A stretch of DNA of 64,000 nt from Grimontia sedimenti (GTDB taxonomy: Bacteria; Pseudomonadota; Gammaproteobacteria; Enterobacterales; Vibrionaceae). Position 1 is the first letter of the stretch. Every line of letters begins with the position of its first letter. A program made the translations under genes and the position numbers. This document shows positions 55,783 to 64,000 of this stretch, piece by piece. Location: the NCBI RefSeq assembly GCF_011045095.1, contig NZ_JAALDL010000007.1, positions 1 through 64,000 of the forward strand, given 5' to 3'. The notes under the pieces are model-generated. The model saw only the letters and a list, made by a program, of their open reading frames with translations. It was not told the origin of the DNA and made no database searches.

Positions 55783-57012
55783 TTATTTCACGCTAACAAA
55801 CTCTGGGTAAGCATCAACACCACAGTCGTGGAAGTCCATGCCTTCAAGTTCTTCTTCTTCACCTACACGGATACCCATGGTGGCTTTCAGCACTGCCCAA
55901 ACCGCCAGGCTTGCACCGAATACCCAAGCAAAGATAACTGCTGCACCGAAGATTTGTGCGCCGAAAGTCGCGTCAGCGTTGCTGAAAGGTACTGCCAGCA
56001 GACCAAACAGACCACAAGTACCGTGTACAGAGATAGCACCTACTGGATCATCAATCTTCAGTTTATCCAGACCAACGATACTGATAACCACCAGTGCACC
56101 AGACAGACCACCGATAGTCAGTGCCGCGACTGGAGATGGTGACAGTGGGTCAGCAGTAATCGCTACCAGACCAGCCAACGCACCGTTCAATACCATTGTC
56201 AGGTCAGCTTTACCCCAAGTGGCTTTACACACTGCCAGTGCCACAATAGCACCAGCCGCCGCTGCCGCATTGGTGTTCAGGAAGATTTGACCAACCGCTG
56301 TTGCGTTTTCAAAATCTGACACCATCAGCTGAGAACCGCCGTTGAAGCCGAACCAACCGAACCACAGGATGAAAGTACCCAAGGTTGCCAATGGCAGGTT
56401 TGAACCCGGAATTGGGTAGATTTGACCGTTCTTGCCGTATTTGCCTTTACGTGCACCCAGCAGAAGAACACCTGCCAATGCCGCTGCAGCACCCGCCATA
56501 TGAACAATACCTGAACCTGCGAAGTCGCTGAAACCTGCTTCTGACAGGAAGCCACCGCCCCACGTCCAGTAACCTTCCATTGGGTAAATAAACGCTGTCA
56601 GTACAACAGAGAACGCCAGGAAAGCCCAAAGCTTCATACGTTCAGCTACTGCACCAGAAACCACAGACATTGCAGTTGCTACGAAGACAACCTGGAAGAA
56701 AAAGTCAGATTCAAGAGAGTGGTCCGCACCTTCGCTTTGAGTACCAATCAAGGCACCGAACGATGGCAGCCAGCCGCCTTCCGTGTTGTCGACATACATG
56801 ATGTTGTAACCCACCAGCAGGTAAGTCGTACATGCAATTGCATACAGACAAACGTTCTTGGTGAGAATTTCCGTGGTGTTTTTAGAACGCACCAGACCAG
56901 CTTCCAGCATGGCAAAACCTGCCGCCATCCACATGACCAGTGCACCTGAAATTAAAAAGAAAAAGGTATCGAGCGCATAACGCAGCTCTGTCACAGTTGT
57001 AGTCAGTTCCAT
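55783..57012 (-). CDS. amtB: Ammonium transporter AmtB
   Basis: Trimeric inner-membrane ammonium channel, 409 residues with about 11 helices. It opens MELTTTVTELRYALDTFFFLISGALVMW without an obvious cleaved signal. FAMLEAGLVRSKN near 34 and the family signature DFAGSGIVHMAGAAAAL near 160 (first pore His) are present. The second pore His is in AISVHGTCGLFG near 327. GlnK, encoded 21 bp upstream, would plug the channel when nitrogen is ample. The C-terminal tail includes GMDFHDCGVDAYPEF. Confidence 0.95.
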   Translation of the reverse strand: MELTTTVTELRYALDTFFFLISGALVMWMAAGFAMLEAGLVRSKNTTEILTKNVCLYAIACTTYLLVGYNIMYVDNTEGGWLPSFGALIGTQSEGADHSLESDFFFQVVFVATAMSVVSGAVAERMKLWAFLAFSVVLTAFIYPMEGYWTWGGGFLSEAGFSDFAGSGIVHMAGAAAALAGVLLLGARKGKYGKNGQIYPIPGSNLPLATLGTFILWFGWFGFNGGSQLMVSDFENATAVGQIFLNTNAAAAAGAIVALAVCKATWGKADLTMVLNGALAGLVAITADPLSPSPVAALTIGGLSGALVVISIVGLDKLKIDDPVGAISVHGTCGLFGLLAVPFSNADATFGAQIFGAAVIFAWVFGASLAVWAVLKATMGIRVGEEEELEGMDFHDCGVDAYPEFVSVK

Positions 57013-57033
57013 CTTTCTTACTCCCCTAAACCC

Positions 57034-57574
<541 letters not shown>

Positions 57575-57653
57575 GTCAGGAAAGTTAGACAAAGGAGGGG
57601 TAAAAGATTGGGCTAACGGTCATCCATTACCGTTATCTTTAAATATCAGCCAA

Positions 57654-58031
57654 TTAGCGACCATAGCGACGAATGAAATCTTGCCAGGCTTCAAGCACCA
57701 AAAGGAGGTCTTCTGGTCCACAAAGCGACACGCTTTCCTCTTCATAGGTATGCAAATCAACATCTGGCATCTCTTCTTCGCTGTCTTCGAGCACGATATT
57801 GGCCTGCACCAGGGCTTCTTCCTGTGTCAGTTGCAAGTGGAACACTTTACCTGAGCGTGTCCATTCTCCACCTTGCTCCATCACCCGCTTCAGATTTTCC
57901 AAAACTTCATCAATGGCATCATGGTCTGTCCCAAGTTCGTCAACGAGCCAGCGCCCCAGTGCCTCATGTCCCATTGATAGCTCAGCATGAAAGCTATCGT
58001 CTAAAGTATTGCGTCGAAATTCATAATCCAC
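57654..58031 (-). CDS. yacL: UPF0231 family protein YacL
   Basis: Conserved acidic protein of unknown function, 125 residues: MDYEFRRNTLDDSFHAELSMGHEALGRWL, then GGEWTRSGKVFHLQLTQEEALVQAN near 54, and LLLVLEAWQDFIRRYGR at the end. In E. coli and V. cholerae yacL lies next to acnB. Here the cdaR-gntP-glycerate kinase module lies between them. Confidence 0.93.
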   Translation of the reverse strand: MDYEFRRNTLDDSFHAELSMGHEALGRWLVDELGTDHDAIDEVLENLKRVMEQGGEWTRSGKVFHLQLTQEEALVQANIVLEDSEEEMPDVDLHTYEEESVSLCGPEDLLLVLEAWQDFIRRYGR

Positions 58032-58118
58032 GTGGTATCCTCGATATCACTCTGTATGCCAGCCATTTACCGAACTGGCGGTTGGAAAGTTTGCTCATTG
58101 TCAGGATCTGAAGACCTA

Positions 58119-59270
58119 ATGCAACTCAACAGCATGATCGCGCGTCAAATCGTCGAACGTACGATGAAAATCATCGGCTTTTCCGTCAACGTGATGGATG
58201 AGCAGGGGCTAATTATAGGCTCCGGCGATCCAAGCCGTCTGCATCAAAAGCATGAAGGCGCATTATTGACACTTGCTGAGTCGCGCGTCGTTGAGATTAA
58301 TGAAGCAACCTCAAATTTGCTGATGGGCGTCAGACCGGGGATTAACCTTCCTGTGGTGTTCAATGGTAAAGCTATTGGTGTTGTTGGGATCTCGGGCGAT
58401 CCGGACAAGGTGCGAAGCTATGGCGAGCTGGTCAAGATGACCGCCGAGCTTATCGTTGAGCAGGCCGCACTGATTTCGCAAATGCAGTGGGATAAACGCC
58501 ATCGGGAAGAGCTACTACTTCAATTGATACGCGAATCCGAGCTTAACGACCGTCAGTTAATATCCATCGCTCAGCGACTGGACTTGGATTTAGAACAGCC
58601 CCGTGTTGCTGCCGTGATTAAACTTTACCCCCACCAGGCTGAATCACTTTCCCTTGAACACCTCCAGTCGATGGTGCACATGCTCGAGCATCCTGAGCGG
58701 GATAACCTCGTTGGCATTACCTCTGTATCTCGAAATGAAATCGTGGTGCTAAAACCGATCAGTGTCGACAACGGAGAATGGTCGAGAAAGTCTGAACAGA
58801 AGAAAGTAAAAAAACTGCTCAAGCGTATTGCGGAACAAAAGGCCTTTCGTGCCCAGATTGCCTACGGTGGCTATTTTCCGTCCCTCAAAGGGCTCGCCAA
58901 ATCCTATCAAACCGCCATCGCAACGCTTTCATCTGGCCATGCCGATGAGCCAGTACTTTATTTTGAAGATCATGCCCTTGCGGTATTGCTAAGTGCCATG
59001 CCAGAGCAGGATTGGCGAACCCAGCAACTTCATTCCCTGTTCACCACTTTGGTTGACAATGATGCACGCGGTACGCTGGTGAAGACACTCACTGCATTTT
59101 TTGAACAGAACTGTGATTTAGTTCAAACGTGCGAAAAGCTGCATATTCACCGAAACACACTGCGCTATCGCCTACAGCGCATTTCAGAGATAACAGAATT
59201 AGATATCAATAAGTTAGAAGATAAAACCCTGCTTTACCTTTCCTTTCTCACCTGGCATCAAAAACACTAA
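58119..59270 (+). CDS. cdaR: CdaR-type sugar diacid/glycerate regulator
   Basis: Transcription activator of the sugar-diacid-recognition family. It is 383 residues from ATG 58119 (MQLNSMIARQIVERTMKII), matching E. coli CdaR (385). The frame extends to 58032, but that piece has no family similarity. An N-terminal ligand-binding domain has NVMDEQGLIIGSGDPSRL and RPGINLPVVFNGKAIGVVGISG. The C-terminal PucR-type helix-turn-helix has TCEKLHIHRNTLRYRLQRISE near 345. It likely controls the permease and kinase genes that follow in the same direction. Confidence 0.92.
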   Translation: MQLNSMIARQIVERTMKIIGFSVNVMDEQGLIIGSGDPSRLHQKHEGALLTLAESRVVEINEATSNLLMGVRPGINLPVVFNGKAIGVVGISGDPDKVRSYGELVKMTAELIVEQAALISQMQWDKRHREELLLQLIRESELNDRQLISIAQRLDLDLEQPRVAAVIKLYPHQAESLSLEHLQSMVHMLEHPERDNLVGITSVSRNEIVVLKPISVDNGEWSRKSEQKKVKKLLKRIAEQKAFRAQIAYGGYFPSLKGLAKSYQTAIATLSSGHADEPVLYFEDHALAVLLSAMPEQDWRTQQLHSLFTTLVDNDARGTLVKTLTAFFEQNCDLVQTCEKLHIHRNTLRYRLQRISEITELDINKLEDKTLLYLSFLTWHQKH

Positions 59271-59394
59271 TTTTGTGCAGTTGAATAAATAAAGCCGCAA
59301 CACCACACACTATATTTGGGCGAGCGCCTAAAGCTTACGTCTTACCGCAGGCGTACAGTGCAGACAGTTATTCGTTTCAGCCGAGAAGTATGAG

Positions 59395-60660
59395 ATGACC
59401 GAAGTTTCAACCTTAGGTGCACTGGCTGCCCTGATCGTTTCCATCACCCTTATTCTGAGAAAAGTGCCACCAGCCTACGGCATGATCATTGGTGCCCTGG
59501 TGGGCGGTATTGTCGGTGGCGTATCACTGACTGACACCGTTTCCCTGATGATTGGCGGTGCGCAGGGCATTGTTACTGCAGTGCTTCGTATACTGGCTGC
59601 CGGCGTGCTGGCAGGCGTGCTGATTGAATCCGGCGCGGCTACCACCATTGCTGAAACCATAGTGAAGAAAGTAGGTGAAACCCGCGCCCTATTGGCACTT
59701 GCAGTCGCCACCATGATCCTCACAGCCGTGGGCGTGTTCGTCGACGTGGCAGTGATTACTGTAGCGCCAATTGCGCTGGCGATTGCTCGCCGTGCCGACC
59801 TGTCGAAAATGGCTATCCTGCTGGCGATGGTTGGCGGCGGTAAAGCCGGTAACGTGATGTCACCAAACCCGAACGCCATTGCTGCAGCTGATGCTTTCAA
59901 TGTACCGCTAACCTCAGTGATGGCGGCTGGTGTCATTCCTGGCTTGTGCGGTATGTTCGTCGCGTACTTCATTGCGCAGAAGCTGGTCAACCGCGGTAGT
60001 AAAGTCGCCGCATCAGAAGTCGTTGAAGTAGACATGAGTCGCCTGCCTTCGTTTGGCGCAGCCATTGTGGCACCTATGGTCGCAATTTCTCTTCTGGCAC
60101 TTCGCCCGATTGCAGGCATCAACATTGACCCATTGATCGCCCTGCCGTTAGGTGGCCTTTTAGGTGCTGTTGCCATGCGCCGCTTTGCGGATACCAACCA
60201 CTTTGCAGTCTCTGGTCTTAACCGCATGGCACCGGTTGCTGTGATGCTTCTCGGTACCGGTACGCTGGCGGGCATCATTGCCAACTCTGGCCTAAAAGGT
60301 GGCCTGATTGATTTGCTGACAAGCTCTGGTCTGCCTTCTTACCTGCTTGCCCCGTTCTCCGGTGCGCTGATGTCGCTGGCCACCGCATCCACCACGGCAG
60401 GTACCGCCGTCGCGAGCAGTGTTTTTGCTAATACTATCCTTGAGTTAGGTGTTCCAGCTCTAGCAGGCGCGGCGATGATCCATGCTGGTGCGACTGTGTT
60501 CGACCACATGCCTCACGGCAGCTTCTTCCATGCAACCGGCGGTGCCGTTCACATGGACATGAAAGAGCGACTCAAACTTATTCCTTATGAATCAGCGGTC
60601 GGTTTCGTTATCGCGCTGGTTTCGACCCTGATCTTTGGCGTGTTTGGCCTGTTTGTTTAA
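59395..60660 (+). CDS. GntP family sugar-acid permease
   Basis: Inner-membrane symporter of the gluconate/glycerate GntP family. It is 421 residues and about 12 hydrophobic segments. MTEVSTLGALAALIVSITLIL opens it. GGGKAGNVMSPNPNAIAAADAF near 155 and GALMSLATASTTAGTAVASS near 325 are conserved family stretches, and HAGATVFDHMPHGSFFHATGG follows near 368. Being between CdaR and a glycerate kinase, glycerate or a related sugar acid is the likely substrate; the exact one is not determinable here. Confidence 0.9.
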   Translation: MTEVSTLGALAALIVSITLILRKVPPAYGMIIGALVGGIVGGVSLTDTVSLMIGGAQGIVTAVLRILAAGVLAGVLIESGAATTIAETIVKKVGETRALLALAVATMILTAVGVFVDVAVITVAPIALAIARRADLSKMAILLAMVGGGKAGNVMSPNPNAIAAADAFNVPLTSVMAAGVIPGLCGMFVAYFIAQKLVNRGSKVAASEVVEVDMSRLPSFGAAIVAPMVAISLLALRPIAGINIDPLIALPLGGLLGAVAMRRFADTNHFAVSGLNRMAPVAVMLLGTGTLAGIIANSGLKGGLIDLLTSSGLPSYLLAPFSGALMSLATASTTAGTAVASSVFANTILELGVPALAGAAMIHAGATVFDHMPHGSFFHATGGAVHMDMKERLKLIPYESAVGFVIALVSTLIFGVFGLFV

Positions 60661-60673
60661 AAGGACGTTGCTG

Positions 60674-61813
60674 ATGAAAATTGTTATTGCTCCTGATTCA
60701 TACAAAGAAAGTCTGTCTGCGATGGACGTGGCTGTTGCAATCGAAAATGGTTTCCGCCGCGTGATGCCAGAAGCCAACATCGTCAAACTGCCCATGGCAG
60801 ACGGCGGCGAAGGCACAGTTCAATCCCTGGTCGATGCCACTGGCGGCAACATTATTCAAACTAAGGTCACTGGCCCACTTGGTACACCCGTTGAAGGCTT
60901 CTTTGGTCTTCTGGGTGATGGCGAAACCGCTGTTATCGAAATGGCTGCCGCTTCAGGTCTTCATTTGGTTCCATCCAAAGAGCGCAACCCTCTGGTAACC
61001 ACCAGCTTCGGTACGGGTGAACTGATTAAAGCAGCCCTGGATCATGGCGCTAAGCACCTGATTGTCGGTATCGGCGGCAGCTCAACTAACGATGGTGGTG
61101 CAGGCATGGCTCAGGCACTTGGCGTTAAACTGTTGGACAAAGACGGACAAGCAATAGGCTTCGGTGGCGGTGCTTTGGCAACTCTTCACACCATTGATTG
61201 CAGCGATGTCGACTCCCGCCTCAAGAGCGTAAAACTTGAAGTCGCATGTGATGTCGACAACCCACTATGCGGTGAAAAAGGCGCTTCGGCGGTTTTCGGT
61301 CCGCAGAAAGGTGCGACACCGGAGATGGTCAAAACGTTAGATGCCAACCTTGCTCACTATGCTGACGTAATGAAATCAGAGCTTGGCAGTGACGTAAAAA
61401 ACAGCGCGGGTGCCGGTGCAGCAGGTGGTATGGGGGCTGCGTTGATGGGTATTTTTAATGCTAGCCTGCGTCCGGGTATCGAAATCGTCATGGATGCCGT
61501 TAACCTGTCAGAGCATCTGCAAGATGCGGATCTGGTCATCACAGGCGAAGGCCGGATCGACAGCCAAACTATTCACGGCAAAACCCCAATAGGTGTGGCG
61601 CGCTGTGCCAAGCAATTTAACCTACCGGTGATCGGCATCGCAGGCAGCATCACTCAAGATAGCGTGGTGGTGTATGACCACGGGATTGATATGTTGTTTA
61701 GCGTGGTATCAGGTGCATGTACCCTGGAAGATGCGCTTGCCAATGCGAAAGAGAATGTTGAACTGACCGCTCAGAATGTAGCAAGAACATTAAAGCTAGG
61801 ACCTAGGACCTAG
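60674..61813 (+). CDS. Glycerate kinase (GarK/GlxK family)
   Basis: Phosphorylates D-glycerate to phosphoglycerate, feeding glycolysis. It is 379 residues from ATG 60674. MKIVIAPDSYKESLSAMDVA, PMADGGEGTVQSLVDATGG near 43, VGIGGSSTNDGGAGMAQALG near 132, FGPQKGATP near 212 and VITGEGRIDSQTIHGKTPIG near 288 are all family motifs. It follows the permease by 13 bp. The last residues LGPRT and the TAG stop are encoded inside a CTAGGAC tandem repeat, so the C-terminus looks repeat-derived. Confidence 0.93.
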   Translation: MKIVIAPDSYKESLSAMDVAVAIENGFRRVMPEANIVKLPMADGGEGTVQSLVDATGGNIIQTKVTGPLGTPVEGFFGLLGDGETAVIEMAAASGLHLVPSKERNPLVTTSFGTGELIKAALDHGAKHLIVGIGGSSTNDGGAGMAQALGVKLLDKDGQAIGFGGGALATLHTIDCSDVDSRLKSVKLEVACDVDNPLCGEKGASAVFGPQKGATPEMVKTLDANLAHYADVMKSELGSDVKNSAGAGAAGGMGAALMGIFNASLRPGIEIVMDAVNLSEHLQDADLVITGEGRIDSQTIHGKTPIGVARCAKQFNLPVIGIAGSITQDSVVVYDHGIDMLFSVVSGACTLEDALANAKENVELTAQNVARTLKLGPRT

Positions 61814-61815
61814 GA
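61796..61815 (+). repeat. Short heptanucleotide repeat (CTAGGAC)2.9
   Basis: Two perfect copies of CTAGGAC and a third lacking its last base, spanning the last four codons and stop of the glycerate kinase gene. Same unit length as, and similar to, the TAGAGAC array at 34424. Confidence 0.85.
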
Positions 61816-61838
61816 AGTCAGTATCCCCCATAACGAAC

Positions 61839-61866
61839 AAAGCCTCCCAATTGGGAGGCTTTCTTT
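61839..61866. terminator. Bidirectional terminator between the glycerate kinase gene and acnB
   Basis: 10-bp stem AAAGCCTCCC / GGGAGGCTTT with loop AATT, then CTTTT. The genes are convergent. Confidence 0.9.
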
Positions 61867-61883
61867 TATCAGTTATTCAAGCA

Positions 61884-64000
61884 TTAAACCGCTGCTTGGA
61901 TAATCACTTCGTCCGCTTTCTTGGTGTATTGATCCATGCGGTGGAAGTTCAGGTAACGGTAAGTATCTGCCGCTGTCGCATCGATTTGCTTCGCGTATTC
62001 CAGATACTCTTCAACCGTTGGGATACGACCTAGGATAGCACCCACAGATGCCAGCTCAGCAGAAGACAGGTAAACGTTCGCACCTGTACCCAGACGGTTC
62101 GGGAAGTTACGGGTAGAGGTAGACAGTACGGTTGCCTTATCAGCAACACGCGCTTGGTTACCCATACACAGTGAACAGCCCGGCGTTTCGATACGGACAC
62201 CGGCACGGCCAAAGATACCGTAGTAACCTTCTTCAGTCAGCTGGTCACGGTCCATTTTAGTTGGTGGAGCGACCCAAAGACGGGTTTCCAGCGTGCCACC
62301 GAATTTATCCAACAGTTTACCTGCTGCACGGAAATGGCCGATGTTGGTCATACAAGAACCGATGAATACTTCATCTACCTTGTCGCCAGCAACGTCAGAC
62401 AACAGACGTGCATCATCTGGGTCATTTGGCGCACACAGGATTGGCTCGTTGATCTCGGCCAGGTCGATCTCGATCACTTCTGCATATTCTGCATCTGCGT
62501 CAGCTTCCATCAGCTCTGGGTTCGCTAGCCATGCTTCCATCGCAGAAATACGACGCTCGATGGTACGACGATCGCCGTAACCTTCGCTGATCATCCACTT
62601 CAGCATCACGATGTTAGAAGACAGGTACTCTGCCACTGACTCTTGAGACAGCTTCACAGTACAGCCCGCAGCAGAACGCTCTGCTGATGCATCAGACAGT
62701 TCGAATGCCTGCTCAACCGTCAGGTGCTCAACACCTTCGATCTCCAGAATACGGCCAGAGAATGCGTTGATCTTACCGGCTTTCTCTACCGTCAGCAGGC
62801 CTTGCTTGATGGCGTAGTAAGGGATCGCATGTACAAGGTCACGCAGAGTGATACCTGGCTGCATTTCACCTTTGAAACGAACAAGGATTGATTCAGGCAT
62901 ATCCAGTGGCATCACACCTGTCGCCGCTGCGAATGCAACCAGACCAGAACCTGCTGGGAACGAAATACCCAGTGGGAAACGGGTGTGTGAGTCACCGCCG
63001 GTGCCTACAGTGTCTGGCAGCAGCATACGGTTCAGCCATGAGTGGATAACACCATCACCCGGGCGCAGAGAAACACCGCCACGGTTCATGATGAAATCTG
63101 GCAGCGTGTGGTGAGTGTTCACATCAACCGGCTTAGGGTACGCTGATGTGTGACAGAAAGACTGCATGGTCAGGTCAGCTGAGAAGCCCAGACATGCCAG
63201 ATCTTTCAGCTCATCACGGGTCATAGGGCCAGTGGTGTCCTGAGAACCGACTGTGGTCATCTTAGGCTCACAGTAAGTACCTGGGCGGATACCTTCAACG
63301 CCACACGCTTTACCCACCATTTTCTGACCAAGGGTAAAGCCTTTGCCAGAGTCAGCTACGGGTTGTGGACGACGGAAAACGTCAGATGGAGCCAGACCCA
63401 GTGCTTCACGCGCACGGTCTGTCAGACCACGACCGATGATCAGAGGAATACGGCCGCCCGCACGTACTTCATCGTAAAGTACATCTGTTTTCAGAGAGAA
63501 CGTAGACAGTACTTCATCTGAGCCGTGGCTGCGAACTTCACCTTTGAACGGGTAGATGTCAATCACATCGCCCATGTTCAGCTTGGAAACGTCCAGCTCG
63601 ATTGGCAGTGCGCCAGCATCTTCCATGGTGTTGAAGAAGATAGGAGCAATTTTGCCACCCAGACAGAAACCGCCTGCGCGCTTGTTTGGAACGTTTGGAA
63701 TGTCATCGCCCATGAACCAAAGCACAGAGTTGGTCGCAGACTTACGGGATGAACCCGTACCAACAACATCACCCACGTAAACCAGTTGGTGACCTTTTTC
63801 TTTCAGCGCTTCAATTTGCTTGATTGGACCAACTACGCCCGCTTGGTCTGGATTGATGCCGTCGCGCTCGTTTTTCAGCATTGCCAGAGCGTGCAGTGGG
63901 ATGTCTGGACGAGACCATGCATCCGGTGCTGGTGACAGGTCATCAGTGTTGGTTTCGCCCGTCACTTTAAATACGGTCAGGGTGACTTTTTCAGGAACAT
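61884..64000 (-). CDS. acnB: Aconitate hydratase B, partial (N-terminus beyond the window)
   Basis: TCA-cycle enzyme isomerising citrate and isocitrate through a [4Fe-4S] cluster; also a 2-methylisocitrate dehydratase. About 705 C-terminal codons are present out of about 865. The fragment opens [26 protein letters not shown], in the HEAT-like/swivel junction. [43 protein letters not shown] and the cluster cysteines in [11 protein letters not shown] and [10 protein letters not shown] are present. It ends EVIIQAAV. The N-terminal HEAT-like domain, which moderates dimerisation, is mostly outside. Confidence 0.96.
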   Translation of the reverse strand, partial: VPEKVTLTVFKVTGETNTDDLSPAPDAWSRPDIPLHALAMLKNERDGINPDQAGVVGPIKQIEALKEKGHQLVYVGDVVGTGSSRKSATNSVLWFMGDDIPNVPNKRAGGFCLGGKIAPIFFNTMEDAGALPIELDVSKLNMGDVIDIYPFKGEVRSHGSDEVLSTFSLKTDVLYDEVRAGGRIPLIIGRGLTDRAREALGLAPSDVFRRPQPVADSGKGFTLGQKMVGKACGVEGIRPGTYCEPKMTTVGSQDTTGPMTRDELKDLACLGFSADLTMQSFCHTSAYPKPVDVNTHHTLPDFIMNRGGVSLRPGDGVIHSWLNRMLLPDTVGTGGDSHTRFPLGISFPAGSGLVAFAAATGVMPLDMPESILVRFKGEMQPGITLRDLVHAIPYYAIKQGLLTVEKAGKINAFSGRILEIEGVEHLTVEQAFELSDASAERSAAGCTVKLSQESVAEYLSSNIVMLKWMISEGYGDRRTIERRISAMEAWLANPELMEADADAEYAEVIEIDLAEINEPILCAPNDPDDARLLSDVAGDKVDEVFIGSCMTNIGHFRAAGKLLDKFGGTLETRLWVAPPTKMDRDQLTEEGYYGIFGRAGVRIETPGCSLCMGNQARVADKATVLSTSTRNFPNRLGTGANVYLSSAELASVGAILGRIPTVEEYLEYAKQIDATAADTYRYLNFHRMDQYTKKADEVIIQAAV

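Noticed and set aside
63525-63752. Plus-strand frames within the acnB region
   Set aside because: Shadows of the aconitase frame; no ribosome sites and no independent features.

Overview
This 64 kb window is chromosomal DNA from a gammaproteobacterium, almost certainly a member of the Vibrionaceae. Evidence: a LuxR/HapR-type TetR regulator lies beside hpt; pilT/pilU lie beside yggS-proC-yggT; fbpABC lies near glnK-amtB and yacL; and there is a chemosensory cluster of the kind known as cluster III (F7) in Vibrio cholerae. Base composition looks close to one half GC by eye, higher than typical Vibrio, so Grimontia or Enterovibrio is a reasonable guess. The genus is not proven.

Layout. (1) 1-21128: housekeeping. 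It runs tktA (partial), metK with a MetJ-like operator, sprT, endA, rsmE, gshB, yqgE, ruvX, pilU/pilT, yggS, proC, yggT, yggU, a DUF4426 gene, rdgB, hemW, a periplasmic DUF3857/transglutaminase protein, a DUF2884 gene, glsB, trmB, mutY, yggX and mltC. (2) 21265-21699: tRNA array Phe-Thr-Phe-Asn. (3) 21825-33811: twelve chemosensory genes on the minus strand. They encode an STAS protein, CheY, CheA, two CheW, an Aer2-like soluble receptor with three heme-type PAS domains, CheR, CheD, CheB, a small membrane MCP-like protein, a second STAS protein and a receiver-PP2C-HATPase output protein. (4) 34172-34373: a second Phe-Thr tRNA pair, near-identical over 202 bp to 21265-21466, so the module lies between direct repeats. 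A 14.6-copy heptanucleotide array follows. (5) 34599-50968: mrcB, hrpB, thpR, sfsA, dksA, gluQ, pcnB, folK, panB, panC, a YadGH-type ABC exporter, a SulP transporter, carbonic anhydrase and hpt. (6) 51215-57372: luxR/hapR homologue, Fur-type fbpABC iron uptake, and glnK-amtB with sigma-54/NtrC signals. (7) 57654-64000: yacL, then a sugar-acid/glycerate module (CdaR regulator, GntP permease, glycerate kinase), then acnB (partial).

How the genes work together. The chemosensory block looks like a complete stand-alone pathway. An oxygen-type receptor, with a C-terminal tether for CheR/CheD, signals through CheW/CheA to CheY and probably to an HsbR-like phosphatase/kinase acting on a phosphorylatable STAS protein (partner switching). 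No flagellar genes are present. Nearby regulatory sites give a coherent picture: MetJ at metK, Fur at fbpA, NtrC plus sigma-54 at glnK-amtB, and a Qrr-like small-RNA target at luxR/hapR.

Sequence quality. Five conserved genes (proC, cheY, mrcB, the yadH-type permease, fbpB) are each broken by what looks like one missing A or T in a short A/T run. Restoring one base gives full family length each time, so I read these as probable sequence errors. They are annotated here as full genes with the break described.
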